Assembly: GCA_963930775.1 (NCBI GenBank)
Contig: OZ005699.1
Coordinates: 124,001 to 188,000, forward strand
Reading direction: 5' to 3'
DNA length: 64,000 nt
Source of the DNA: Cliona cf. orientalis
Taxonomy: Eukaryota > Porifera > Demospongiae > Clionaida > Clionaidae
Program-made: the position numbers and the translations under genes
In this document: one piece after another, positions 1-16,783 of the stretch
Numbering within the stretch: the first letter of the stretch is position 1
Layout of the letters: every line of letters starts with the position of its first letter
Notes under the pieces: generated by a model
The model's input: only the letters and a program-made list of their open reading frames with translations
What the model was told of the DNA's origin: nothing
Databases searched by the model: none

Positions 1-38
1 ACGTGATTCAATCGCTAGAACGGCCGATCTTGAGATCC

Positions 39-3000
39 ATGGCTAGCAGTACGTTCGTCAGTCCTCCCGTATCGGCGATCGATGACGATCAACAGAGCGA
101 GGACGTCGAGGCGCAGCTGGCGCCGCTAAGGAAGGCCGTGCAAGAGCAAGTGAGTAGATAATTTATACATACTGCATGTACTGGTGGACCTTTACTAGGA
201 TAATTATTAATTTTAGGAACGGCGGGTTACAGTAAGTTACAGTCTATACTGTGACCTGCACATTTACAAATGCAATTACCGACAAATAAAATAATAATTA
301 CATTATAATAATTTTGCTAGACACTGTCGGGCGGAGAATGTTTTACTAGACATTATCTGGCTGAAAATAATTTGCTGGATGAATATTTTGCTAGACATTG
401 TCCAGCAGAAAATATTTTATTTTGCTAGACATTGTCCAGCAGAAAATATTTTATTTTGCTAGACATTGTCCAGCAGAAAATATTTTGCTAGATATTGTCC
501 AGCAGAGAATATTTTTTTGAGGGATATTTTCTGTCAGAGAATATTTTTTAAATTTGCATGATCCCAGCTGGATAAATAAAATATGTGTTTTCTACTAATC
601 ATTTTCAGCTGCCTCAAGGAATTTTAGATCTCTTATTTAATATAATTTCAATACACATTACTTGGGGGATGTTTTAAGATTATCTCTGATTGCAGGGTGC
701 CATTGTTCGTCGCCTGAAGTCCGAAGGTCGTCCAAAGCTCGAGGTGGCTGAGGCCGTGGCCCTGCTCAAGGAGAGGAAGAAGACACTGGAGAAGAGAGAG
801 AAGGAGCTGGCCGCCAAAGAGACACAGTTTGACAGAGCTGGGGTGGAGGGACTCACCAAGAGGAGGTTCTTCTATGCTCCAGCATTCAGCATATACGGAG
901 GTACGACTCATCATAATACATACACACTTACTATACTTAATTATAATCTAATACTGCATATGAAAAAAAATAATTTTGAAAACACACGCTTTTCTGGTAA
1001 AGATCGTTAATCGCTCCACATGTACACGTTATGAGAATTCATAAAATCCTAATTTCTTACGTTAAATTGGATCATACGTTGTATTCGATTAACTACGGTA
1101 CTATAATTTTACCTAGCCTTGCTCCTTTACAGTCTATACACTATGTACAGTGGAACCCATCTATTCTAGACACCCTTAAGATCTCCTAATTAAAGGAGTT
1201 ATCCCCATTTCATAGGAGTCCTTAGTACTTGTATGGAGTAACATTCCAAACCTTTTTAAATTACATGCACACGTACGTAATATTATTATACATGCATTAA
1301 TTTAGGAGTTGCTGGTTTGTATGACTTTGGTCCGATGGGCTGTGCCATGAAGGCCAATCTTGTGTCGCTATGGCGATCGCACTTTGTCCTCGAGGAGAAC
1401 ATGTTGGAGGTCGACTGCACGATGCTGACCCCTGACCCCGTCCTGCGTACGTCCGGCCACGTGGAGCGGTTCTCTGACTACATGGTGAAGGACGTGAAGA
1501 CGGGAGAGTGCTTCAGGGCGGACCACTTGCTGGAGGATCACCTAGAGAAGCTAGCTGCCGAGCCAAAGTGTAGCCAGGAGAAGATAAAGGAGTACAAGGA
1601 TGTTATTGCTAGGGTGAGTCAGGGGACTGAAGTGCAATGAGGGTCTCTCTTCCCTTCTCTCTCTCTCTCTCTCCCCCTTTCAATATTAATGTTGGCTTAA
1701 ATTTCCTGATATTCAGTTGGATAACTATTCTCGTGACGAGCTAGGTGAGTTGTTTGTCAAATACGATGTCAAGGCTCCTCTCAGTGGCAACGACCTTTCT
1801 CCACCTTTGGACTTTAACCTCATGTTCGGGACGAGCATTGGGCCTGGTGGAAACATACCAGGGTAAGCACCTCGATAACATCATCATTACATCACTATAG
1901 TGCAAATTTTGTTGATGGCTATTCATCTTAATATCATTATGATTTTAATTATAAATTTGTTGTTAAAAATTCTGCAGGTTTCTGCGACCTGAAACAGCTC
2001 AGGGGATTTTTGTCAACTTCAAACGACTGTTAGAGTTCAACAATGGGAAGCTGCCCTTTGCTGCAGCTCAGATCGGCAAAGCTTTTCGGTATGTTAACCA
2101 ATCAACAAAAAAAAATTCAATCCTTTGCTATAGTTACATATGCCATATAGAAATTGAAAATTTTGTGCCTTGTGTTTCAGTAATGAGATATCCCCCCGTG
2201 CCGGGCTGCTGAGGGTGCGAGAGTTTGAGATGGCAGAGATAGAGCATTTTGTCAACCCAGACAAAAGACAGACGTTCAATAAATTCAGCAAAGTGGCCGA
2301 TCTACAGCTTGCCTTCTACTCCGCCTGTAATCAGATGGAGGGGAAACCCCCGCAATTAATGCGCCTAGGGGATGCCGTTAAATCAGTGAGTTCAATCCTT
2401 GTCAATTTATGTTCAGCACTGCTTCTGCATGGTGAAGGCAAATTTTGTAGAAATACAGTTGTGAAAATAAGCCTTGTGATTATGCAGTTATTGTGAGGAT
2501 AGCATTATTCCTCGGCTATTCAGTGAACCTCAGCTCTATAGTAACGGCTAAATTCATCATGAAAAAGTTGATATCATTACACAAATTTCCTCTATCTTTA
2601 ATCTCCCCAGGGGCTTGTCGCTAACGAGACGCTAGGGTACTACATTGGTCGTATCTACCAGTTTCTTGTTCGAGTTGGAGTCAATCCAAAGTGGCTGCGG
2701 TTCCGTCAACACATGGGCAATGAAATGGCACACTACGCCAAAGACTGCTGGGATGCAGAGTGCAAAACATCATATGTATGTGAGCAGTTTATTGTCTATG
2801 ACATAATCACTCAATCTTAGTTCGTGTACATTTACATGTTTATCAATACCGGAGTAAAATAAATTGATTCTCAAACTGTATATAGCATGAACTCTACTGT
2901 ACATAAGCATAATTATTGTTTTACATGACATTGTGTGTTCAAGAGTGCAGTCAAACAAATGACTATGGTGTGAACTATTGTACATGCACATGTATAATTA

Positions 3001-4539
3001 TTGTTTTGCTGTATTAACATGCACACCGTCGGCTCCAGGGCTGGGTGGAGTGCGTTGGCTGCGCTGATCGTTCATGCTACGATCTCTCTCATCACTCAAC
3101 TGCCACTAAAGTGGAGCTCTCCGCAAAGGAAGAACTACCTGAACCAGTAAGAGAGAGAGGGAGGGGGGGGGGAGAGTGAGAGAGAGAGAGCCCTTTGACA
3201 TCGGCCGATTTTATTACCTCCTATAGGTTAGTGTTGATGTGGTTGAAGTTGTTCCTGATAAAGGAGTCATTGGAAAGAAGTATCGTAAAGAAGCCAAGCC
3301 TCTAATGGAGTGGCTGGCTGCACTCACTAAAACACAAGTTGAAGACCTCGAGAAAAATCTCACAGACAATGGGCAAGTATTCTACAATAACTTCTTTGTG
3401 CTACGTTGTGATTTCAATTATTATTTTAATTATGCAGGAGTGCGGAAGTGAGTGTTGGAGACAGCAAGTACACGATCGAGCCAAACATGGTTAAGGTGAA
3501 ACGCTACCAAAAGAAGGAACACGGTCAGTAGTTATAGTCACATGACGATCATGTGATCATTTGTGGATGTTTACGTTTATTTCAATCCATTTAGTTGTTG
3601 ATGTTGTACCGTCTGTCATCGAGCCGTCCTTTGGTATCGGGAGAATCATGTACTCCATCTTGGAGCACACGTTTAGGGTTCGTGAAGGTGACGAGCAGAG
3701 GGTGTGGCTTGCCCTGCCCCCTTCCATCGCTCCAATCAGCTGCTCCATCCTGCCGCTCTCTGGAAATGAACAGTTTGAGCCGTTTGTTGAGAGGATAGGT
3801 GAGATGGATGGCCATGTCCCTGTCTTTTTTCTCCTAAATTCATTTTCTCGTATCCAGGCCTTCCCATATTTTTCAGTAGCTAATCTGTACCATTATAAGT
3901 TCTCTAATTACACTATTTCCTTGATAATTATTGCCCTATATAGTACGGCAGCATGATAGAATTTTCTTGTGTCTACAGAGTTCTATCTCTTATGATATTG
4001 TGATGTGTTCTTTTCTCTGAACAGCGGGAAGTTTGAAGGGTGCTGGTATATCTCACAAGGTGGATGACAGTGGAGGCTCCATCGGTAGACGCTATGCCCG
4101 CACGGATGAGATCGGCATACCTTACGGGGTCACAGTTGACTTTGACACGACCAAGACAAACACGGCCACTCTGAGGGAGAGGAACACAACCAAGCAAGTC
4201 AGAATAGAGGTAAAGCCAAGGGTCTCTCCCCTACCCCCCCCCTCCTCCTCTGTTTCACACTTTATGCCGATCTGTTGTAATAATTTAATGTCATGTGACT
4301 TATTTACTTGAGAGGCCATAGGAAGTTGCGGTATGTACCTGACATTTTGTATAATAATATGGTAGTGATAAGATGTCCACAAGTGCTGTCATGGCAATAA
4401 CTGTTGACTAATTGTTATTACACAGATTGAGAAGATATCAGAGACGGTTCATGGTCTTGTGACAGGTCACATGACCTGGGAGGATGTTCTCGACAAATAT
4501 CCCCTCTTCACAGGTCAAGAGTCCACCCAACAGTCATGA
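39..4539 (+). CDS. GARS1: Glycyl-tRNA synthetase (cytosolic start; 13 exons)
   Basis: Charges tRNA-Gly with glycine. The exons, joined in phase, give about 697 residues: 39-149, 696-900, 1306-1613, 1717-1862, 1978-2088, 2181-2385, 2611-2775, 3039-3146, 3227-3372, 3438-3523, 3595-3798, 4025-4209, 4426-4539. An N-terminal WHEP-type helical region (about residues 20-75) is followed by the class II catalytic core with family words such as [33 protein letters not shown] and RNEISPR, then the anticodon-binding domain. Intron 9 uses a GC donor (3373). ATG 39 fits the cytosolic start, but the frame stays open upstream to the window edge, so an upstream start making a mitochondrial leader is possible, as in other animals. 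Family identity is very secure. Confidence 0.96.
931..1100. mobile_element. Small inverted-repeat element (MITE) in GARS intron 2
   Basis: About 170 bp in intron 2 of GARS. Its ends are imperfect inverted repeats (right-end complement TACCGTAGTTAATCGAATAC; left end similar with a short insertion). A second, larger copy lies in BBS5 intron 8 (about 13880-14316). The shared interior includes words such as TTTCTGGTAAAG and CTTACGTTAAATT. No coding capacity. The superfamily is unproven. Confidence 0.6.
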
Positions 4540-4859
4540 CAAAAACCATCAATATTGTGAGACTACTACCAGCATACTTAGGGGAATATTTTATGAATAT
4601 TACTATTTTCGTACTGTCTGACCCCAGGTCACATGACTTTGGTGTTAATTATATATTATGAATAATAACTATTATTATGACATCATCGATCTTAAGAAAT
4701 GATAATTATGACAATTACTGTTGGTACATTTGCTACACACAGTCACTGGAGTGTATATAACTGATAGATAGATATTATTAAAATCAAACAAACATTACTT
4801 TAATGGCATGCATGGGGTTGGGACAAAAACATCGATCAATCAGTTTTGAGAGTTTGTGG
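4540..4859. other. Tail-to-tail spacer between GARS and the CD225 gene
   Basis: The 3' flanks of two convergent genes. AT-rich; I see no gene or structured element here. Confidence 0.6.
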
Positions 4860-5477
4860 CTAAGCCGCGTTGGCCGCGACTGCCGCTATCACGAGGATGA
4901 CGTAGAGAATGACACCGACCACTATACCAACAATATTCCACATCCGAGCACTCGCAGAGAGCCGACGAGCACCATCATGATCACCACTCAACCACGCAGA
5001 GTCAACCTAGAGGGGGAGGGAGGGAGATCAGATTCTTGAAATGCTGCTAGCAAACAATGCCAGCTATATAGGTGACTATTATGTCACCAGACTTGTAGCA
5101 GACAGTGGTAAAAGAGGAAATTTCCCTCCTGGAGTCCAGGTAGACAAATTAAAAATTTGTGGGCTGACGGTAATCAAGGGCCTGTATGGCGCTTCTGATA
5201 GAAAACATGCCGAGTAGCAATAATAATATTATTATAATTTTATTAAAAGCTTATGTGTACGTACGAATAATATACCTGCAGGCCAACTACTAGTCCAATA
5301 AGGCCAAAGATCCAGCAGAAAAACAGCAGCGTGATGATAGAGAGAACCACGTAGTTTGGCGGCTTTATCTCCACGAACACTCGGCTCTCCACGGGCCTCG
5401 CCTGTGTCACGATCACTGTATTCCTCTGGGCCTGCTGACCCCCGCCATAGCCGTAGCCCTGCTGCGGAGGGGGAGCT

Positions 5478-5510
<33 letters not shown>

Positions 5511-5627
5511 AGAAAAAAGGGGAGTGGAAGAATGTGCTGGCAAAGGTTTCTTGAAGAGAGAAGCCTCACCTGCTTGGTAGGGCGGTGGCGCAGAGGGCGC
5601 GCCCATCAATGGCTGCTTGTCAGACAT
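4860..5627 (-). CDS. CD225/dispanin family two-helix membrane protein
   Basis: Three exons (5570-5627, 5276-5475, 4860-5006) give about 134 residues. A proline- and glycine-rich cytosolic N-terminus is followed by a first hydrophobic segment (IITLLFFCWIFGLIGLVVG) containing the family CW..G pattern. Next comes a short loop with GDHDGARRLSASARMWN, the usual dispanin basic loop, and then a second membrane segment ending in AANAA. This is the architecture of IFITM/PRRT1/SYNDIG1-like dispanins, which act in membrane organisation and vesicle traffic. The exact vertebrate counterpart cannot be chosen. Exon 2 starts after a long GA repeat that serves as the pyrimidine tract on the coding strand. Confidence 0.85.
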
Positions 5628-5722
5628 GGCTAGCGAAATAAATCGATACGCGACAGAGAAGAAGGAGTTGATCGCCCAAATCCGAGTGTAGTCTAGTACA
5701 GAATATAGGTCAGCAACACATT

Positions 5723-5733
5723 ACGCATGCGCA
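5723..5733 (-). promoter_or_regulatory. NRF1-like palindrome upstream of the CD225 gene
   Basis: TGCGCATGCGT on the minus strand, about 100 bp upstream of the CD225 start codon. It matches the NRF1 consensus YGCGCAYGCGCR at nearly all positions. Similar sites lie in three other promoters in this window. Confidence 0.5.
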
Positions 5734-5828
5734 AAACACCCTTGAGCCACACCCCCAAGTACTGGTCTTGCATCTCCCAAAGTAAACAATAATATTTTAG
5801 TGATCATGATTGCATTTTGCTATGTTAA

Positions 5829-7028
5829 CTAGAATGGTTTAAATTTTCTCCTTGCTTTCATTTCTGCTACTCTGCGTTTATCTTCTTCGAATTTCTGACG
5901 CAGTTCGGCAATTTGCTGTCGCTGTGTTTCTCTCTGCTGCCATGGATAAAGATTCACCAACTCTTTCTTTTTCTTCTTCCTTTGAGGAGCCTATAACAAT
6001 TGAGACCATGACAGTTTAATTTTTTCTCTGTAGAAGTTCGAATGCACATGTAAAGTAACAAAAAGAAGGAAAAGGCAGGGCATTCAGGAAGTGACTAAAA
6101 TTAATAGCATTTAAGCTATATTATAGTAAAACGTCATTCCAAAAACAAAAAGCACAAGGTAATAATATAAGGACATGTACCGGAAAGCAAGGCAAAAAAA
6201 GACACAGGACTACGAAAACAGTTTTAAATAATCACCGATAATAATCTGGTAAGGCCTATACACAAAGTTCTGCCATAAACTCACCTGCTGAGAATGATCA
6301 GATTTCCTCTTCCTGGTGACAGTAATCCACCCGTCCTCGTCAGGCTGCTGGCCACGCCTCTTTTCCTTCAGCCTCTCCTTGAACTGCCGACGGTCGTACG
6401 AGTTGACCACACCCACTGCATCGCCCTCCAATGATGTCATACTCTTTCGTTGTTTTGCGTAGCCTAGCGACCATTTCTCCAGTCCAAGGTCGGAGGAGGA
6501 GAGAGGGCAAGGCAGAGCGGTGTCCGCCTCACAAAGACCAAGAGCTGAGCTGGCCTCGTCCACTGATGACATCACTACATAACCAATCTGCAAAATTATA
6601 CACATTAGCAGGCCATTAAAATGCATTATCTATAAGGGAAATGGGAAATTTCAATCAGGATGTATAGGTATGCACCACAATAGGGTATGTCCAACATTAC
6701 ATGTGTGCTCCCACAAGTGTCATAATTTCATTATCACCTGAAATCCCGGGGGTTGCCCCTGTGATAATGAAGGAGTTGTTCTATTGTTGTCCACTGCACC
6801 GGGGCTAGCTTGAAGAAACACCTCTGTCACGTGCCCAGCTCTGGAGAAGAGTTCCTTGATGGTTGATTTGCTGCAATACGGAGGCCAGCCCAGTGTGAAC
6901 AGAGTACGGTCGTTTGGCGTGAGGTCAGAGTTCATACGCACTCGATGAGTCTTGCAGTAGATGGTGTGCGTGGAGCTGGCGCCGCTTGGAGAACAAAACG
7001 CCACGCGAAGACGCTCAAATTCGTCCAT
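5829..7028 (-). CDS. RRP7A: Ribosomal RNA-processing protein 7 (RRP7A)
   Basis: Three exons (6738-7028, 6285-6587, 5829-5990) join in phase to about 251 residues. Residues about 35-130 form an RRM-like fold (DRTLFTLGWPPYCSKSTIKE, then IGYVVMSSVDEA). The C-terminus is the conserved basic RRP7 helix, with RQKFEEDKRRVAEM and RRKFKPF at the end. Exon 2 carries DEDGWITVTRK, another RRP7 hallmark. The protein works in the nucleolus in small-subunit processome assembly. Same orientation as its neighbour TMEM67, whose stop lies about 190 bp upstream. Confidence 0.93.
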
Positions 7029-7085
7029 GTCTTCTCACAATGCATGTGGTTTCATCTGGTACAGGATCGATGAAATAGTCGAGCG

Positions 7086-7096
7086 GCGCATGCGCA
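7086..7096. promoter_or_regulatory. NRF1-like palindrome upstream of RRP7A
   Basis: GCGCATGCGCA, a perfect GCGCATGCGC palindrome about 60 bp upstream of the RRP7A start codon. Matches the NRF1 core. Confidence 0.55.
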
Positions 7097-7214
7097 AGCT
7101 TAAGATGATAGTATTTACACTAGTAATTTTAATGTCTAATAGTTGTATGCTTGAAAGATTGACTCCACAGAAAAGGTTTTAAGTGATATTAATTTTAACA
7201 ATAATTTCATGGCG

Positions 7215-12214
<5,000 letters not shown>

Positions 12215-12371
12215 TCTCTTCAGCTTCGCACATAGATCGACGATTCTGATGCGGTGGGCTGGGTTCCACTGTCGCTATGGAGATCGAGATAAACCATGGT
12301 GTGCTCTATTTAGCGAACTCTTAATATCTACCGTGAGGTGGATGTTCGATGGTTTCTATACTTGACCCGTC
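12215..12371. promoter_or_regulatory. Bidirectional promoter of TMEM67 and BBS5
   Basis: Only 157 bp separate the start codons of these two divergent ciliary genes. It contains an X-box-like site (listed separately). No TATA box is evident. Confidence 0.8.
12271..12284 (+). promoter_or_regulatory. X-box-like RFX site
   Basis: GTCGCTATGGAGAT fits the RFX X-box pattern RYYNYY-N(1-3)-RRNRAC at 11 of 12 constrained positions; only the last base differs. It lies 57 bp from the TMEM67 ATG and 88 bp from the BBS5 ATG. RFX factors drive ciliary genes in other animals. Use here is inferred. Confidence 0.55.
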
Positions 12372-15300
12372 ATGGCTTCGAGCAACCAATCGGTGAAGGT
12401 ATGGCAGGACAGAGACATCAAGTTCGACGCTTTTGAAAGGTACGTTGAATACTGATCAATATTATCTATCAATTTCTATCATCATCGATGCATGCTACAG
12501 AATTAATTTTTTTTTTTTTTTTGGTACTGTAGCCAGCTTCAGCCTTGCCCTGGTGAGGTAATTATTGACTTCCTGGCTCATGTGGAGGACACTAAGGGAA
12601 ATAATGGAGATAAAGGTAATCTGTTTACAGGAGGCCTAGGAATGCAATATGTGCAAATTATCATAATAATATATTTTTTAATAATAATTATTAATCATGC
12701 ATGATCACATGGCAGTCGTAATCTATATTTGTAAAATCATAATAATATAAATCATAATATCCCACAAAATTAGAGTATGTAGTACACTATCTCACAAATT
12801 AGAATTGATGGTACTCTATGCAGGATATTATCCTACAAAATTAGACTAGCTCTTCCAGACGTGTCTAGCAAAAATAAGTCTCCTTGCCGGATATTTTTAA
12901 TGCAATAGAAATTGCAATCTTAATTATTATGGTGATTGTACTGCAATGTTATACTGTGCAGGAAAGTTGTATGTGACAAATTTGCGATTGATTTGGGTGT
13001 CAGGAGTGTACCCAAGAGTTAATCTTTGTGAGTGAAACAGTTTGTTTTTTTCCATTGATATGACATTGTGTAGATTAATCTTTTGTTACTATGCTGCAGC
13101 CATTGGATATCGCTGTGTGACAACTATCAACACCAAGAGAGCTAACTCAGTAAATATCACACAGCACATGCACTTGATTAGAGGATATTGGTGAACTTCT
13201 TTATATAATTATTCAGAAACTGCGAGGCAACACGGAGGCACTTTATGTCATGACAAAGATCGATAAGACACACTTTGAGTTCATCTTCACCAACCTGGTA
13301 TGGTACTGAATACTGAATAAGTGTACCATCACTTTTATCTCTCTCTCTCTCTCTCCTTCTCTCTCTCTCTCCCTAGGTTGCTGATAGTCCCCGGCTTTTC
13401 TCCACAGTAATGGCGGTACACCGAGCCTACCAGACTAGCAAGCCGTACAGGGAGCTCAAACTGAGGGCGGCTCTGCTTCAAGGCAAGGAGCTAAGGCTGC
13501 TACCCCTGGAGCAGCTCTACACCAAGGTAGCTGACAATAAGTATCACACCTGCTAAGCCCAGTGCATGCTCACTGTAATTAAAGTATAATTTTAACGTAA
13601 TACATGGCACCGTTGATTTTTCTCTTTTGATTGTAGCTATCTGGTGTATGGAACCTGTGCAGTGATCAGGTGAGTGTTATTGTATGATCATGTGACTTGT
13701 CATGTGATGTGCTGGTCGTCCGTTGTGTGTGTGTGTGCGTGTGTGCAGGGTAATCTTGGTACGATCTACATTACCAATATTCGGGTGGTCTGGCACTCCA
13801 ACATGAACGATAGCTTCAACATCAGCATACCATACCTACAAATGGTGAGATATATAATATTATGTACTACACCTCTATGCTATGCTGTACTTAATCTAAT
13901 ACAACGTATGGAAAAAATATTTTGAAAAAATGTGCACTTTCTGGTAAAGGTCGTCAATCGCTCGTATATACATGTATAATATACGTTATGAGATATTGAA
14001 AAATGCTAATTTCCTACGTTAAATTTTGATCATATGTGACTTGCTATGAGAAAAGGGACCGTTCGCAGTAGTAGACTGAGTATGAAACACGACCAATTTT
14101 ATCATGACAATGACCAACTTGCTTTCTACAAATGTAGTGTAGTAAATATACTTGTATCAGTGTATTGACACCAACATACAGCGGCTACAGCTTATTATTA
14201 TTCCCTACACACTATTACGAGCTACATATGACAAACATGAATTCCAAATGGTCCCTTTTCTCAGAGCTGGTCACATACATGTTGTATATATGTTGTATTC
14301 GATTACCTATGGCAGTCAAGGTTGAATTTTGTTTTTCACAATCAGCACAATTCTTGCCAAAAATACATGCATCTCAAAGTGAAAATGTGTCAAATGATTT
14401 ACGTAGAAATTCTTGCCAATTTCGCCACCTGCTCTTATTGGCGAAAATTTTATCATGCTAATTGTGTTAAAATTTTCATGCACGCGGTATCTCTCCATGC
14501 AGGGTATAGTTAAGATCCGTGATTCCAAGTTTGGTGTTGCCATGGTGGTCGAGACGACAAAGGAAAGTGGCTCATACGTGCTCGGTTTTCGCATTGATCC
14601 ATACGAGAAAATGAAAGACATCGTCCAGGAAATCCACAGCCTCTACCAGGTCTACCACACCAGCCCCACATTCGGAGTCGACTTTGAACTCGAAGATCAG
14701 GTACAGGTAGATATTTACCGCATAGCTGGAAATATTGGTGGGATTAAATTTGGCGGTTGAGCCCAAAATCACTATTGCAAGAATATTGGTGGATTTAAAT
14801 TTGGCGGCTCGGTACGGGATCGCCATACTTGGCCATACATATATATGCGAGTAGGAAATTTTGTCGGATTTTAATTTGGTGGTTGTAGTATAGACCACCA
14901 AACCGCCAAATTTAATTCCCTGCCAAATTTTCCGGCTATACAGTACTTGCAAATTTTTTATGACTATTATTATTCCGCACTTTATTGGCTTAATTTGCAC
15001 CCCTCACCAGGAATTGCTGTATCAATAATAATTTGTGTGTGTTTGCAGCCAGAGCCGACCTCCCAGGTGGTAGGGGAACCCCCTCAAGATGACGTCGACA
15101 TCATACAAGCCTCCAGTCAGACAGACACATTTGCAGTAAGCACAATAAAATATTATTATCATAGAGAAAGTCCTGATCAGTCAATGGCTGTAGTCTCCAT
15201 ACCATACAGAAGTCATAAGCTTACAATATTAACAAGCCTAGCTATATAGTACATGTAGCTTTATGATCATGTTCCTTAAAAACTGTGACTACTGTAAATT

Positions 15301-15648
15301 GCGAATATTTCGTGTCTAAAATATTTCATGTGATAATTTTTCACGTTAAATAATACGACCCTGTACCGCATTATTGTTAATATTGCGCATGTATTTCGTG
15401 CGTTTAATTTTCGCACAAGCCAGGCTGTCTGAAAATATTGTAACAACGAAATATTCGTAATTTATAGTATACTATAATAGTCTGATACACTCATCAATTC
15501 GATTCAATGATTCTTTGTGCAGGCATACCTAGCTGATCCTCACAAGCCGAAGGACCGTGAACCAGAGTTCAATCCGGAGCTGGGTCTGGCCATGGAGAAG
15601 CTACCAGAGGGATACACACTCAGTGACTTATGGGATATCAAGTTTTAA
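12372..15648 (+). CDS. BBS5: Bardet-Biedl syndrome 5 protein (BBSome subunit)
   Basis: Eleven exons join in phase to 345 residues: 12372-12439, 12533-12615, 12962-13027, 13100-13149, 13217-13297, 13377-13526, 13637-13669, 13749-13844, 14503-14700, 15049-15135, 15523-15648. Human BBS5 is 341 residues. Two PH-like DM16 domains are visible: [15 protein letters not shown] in the first and [18 protein letters not shown] in the second. Conserved words include [28 protein letters not shown] and the C-terminal [22 protein letters not shown]5 is the phosphoinositide-binding subunit of the BBSome, which moves cargo in cilia. Introns 8, 9 and 10 hold MITEs. Confidence 0.96.
13880..14316. mobile_element. 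Nested MITEs in BBS5 intron 8 (outer copy)
   Basis: A relative of the GARS intron 2 element: shared AATACAACGTATG ends and interior words TTTCTGGTAAAG and CCTACGTTAAATT. It is split by a younger 241-bp insertion at 14035-14275. Confidence 0.55.
14035..14275. mobile_element. Inserted MITE with TGTGAC ends
   Basis: 241 bp, TA on both sides. Inverted ends: TGTGACTTGCTATGAGAAAA on the left and TGTGACCAGCTCTGAGAAAA read inward on the right, both followed by GGGACC. The insertion interrupts the outer MITE; comparison with the GARS copy supports the empty site. No coding capacity. Confidence 0.65.
14718..14943. mobile_element. GGCGG-rich MITE, copy 1 (BBS5 intron 9)
   Basis: 226 bp between TA dinucleotides. 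Ends CCGCATAGCTGGAAA and, inward from the right, CTGTATAGCCGGAAAATTTG. The interior repeats AAATTTGGCGG in both orientations. Same family as 17550-17750, 41933-42151 and 44369-44585. Confidence 0.75.
15292..15467. mobile_element. TA-flanked MITE in BBS5 intron 10
   Basis: 176 bp with inverted ends: CTGTAAATTGCGAATATTTC on the left and CTATAAATTACGAATATTTC read inward on the right, two mismatches in about 20. TA flanks both sides. No coding capacity. Confidence 0.7.
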
Positions 15649-15707
15649 AGAAACACTCATAATAATTAATAATGCCGGCAACCCTGTGACTTGTAATGAT
15701 GAAGATT

Positions 15708-15810
15708 ATTGTACTATAATATACAACGAAAATATTTTTCAGATGGAAAATATATAGTCCGTATCCTAACCTGGAGGGCATAAAAGATGCACTCTCCTAC
15801 AAATTTAGAA
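15708..15810 (+). repeat. Dispersed repeat, copy 1 (ACGAAAATATTTTTCAG family)
   Basis: Shares ATACAACGAAAATATTTTTC and CCTAACCTGGAGGGCATAAA with the copies near 18048-18125 and 63899-64000. Nature unknown; probably a fragmentary non-autonomous element. Confidence 0.6.
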
Positions 15811-16371
15811 GGCTTACGATTGGTCAGAATTGTTGTGTTGTACGTACAAACAAGGTGCCAGGGCCTAGGGGCCATAGAGATGCATTCTATTATTGAAGAA
15901 GCTTGGTATGTATACTGTGGCATAGTCTAACACGTTCAGGACCATAGTAGCTGCTTTCATCTGCTCAAGAACTACATTTTGGTTTTTGTTCCAGCTCCAT
16001 AGCTCTTTCCGTTGCTGAGATATACTTTAAATTTGGCGCGCGCCGCGGTGCACAGTTAATGATATTCATAGCTTTTAATTAATTACGTCACGGTCTGTAC
16101 ATTCACGGATCCAACGTGAAACCCATACGCGTTTTGCTACCCCCTGTCCCAGCTCAATAAATAGCATTTTCCGGGAGGGACTATCGGGGCCAGACCCCCT
16201 CTGACACCTGCAGCTGAAAACTGCACATGGTCCTGGGCATATATGGCTTAGGGGTCGCCCAGGTTCCTCCCTCGAATACCCCCCATCCTGGATAAAGCCT
16301 GGTAATCCACCATAGGCTGACTTTGGTCCCCTGTGGCTGTGACACAGAAGCCTAACTGGCTGCAGTATTAA

Positions 16372-16783
16372 AGGCATTGTGTCCATACATAAGGCCTAAT
16401 TGCTTCTTAATGAGCTCATTAGTTCAAAAATTCAATTAAAGTGGGCACAGGAAGTACGGGCGCGCCAAATATCACGGTATAGTCCACGGATGTACGCGGA
16501 GATCGAACACGTGCAGCGCAAAAGACGTTCGCGACGGTCGAGTTGAGAAGCCTGCAATCTTCGGTTATGGACAGCTAAAGAGTAAGAAAACTGATAAGTA
16601 TAGGATCGAGAGCCTACACGATGCCTAGAAAGTCGAACGCCCAGCAGAGCGAGCCTCAGCGGACAGATTTGAATGTACACGCGAACTTATCAGCCATCCG
16701 CCACGCCCAATGTTCATTTACCGCGTGGGCGCGTGCGGCTTCAATTAGCAGGCAATCAGCGCTTATAGCATGACACAATGCCT
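16372..16783. mobile_element. Inverted-repeat element flanked by TTAA
   Basis: 412 bp with perfect 12-bp inverted ends AGGCATTGTGTC, each flanked by TTAA, the target used by piggyBac-type elements. The inverted similarity continues past TTAA to CTGCAG, so the true ends could lie further out. No transposase is visible. Confidence 0.45.

Noticed and set aside
16075-16680. Open frames in the GC-rich block
   Set aside because: They lie within the inverted-repeat element or its flank and show no recognisable domain.
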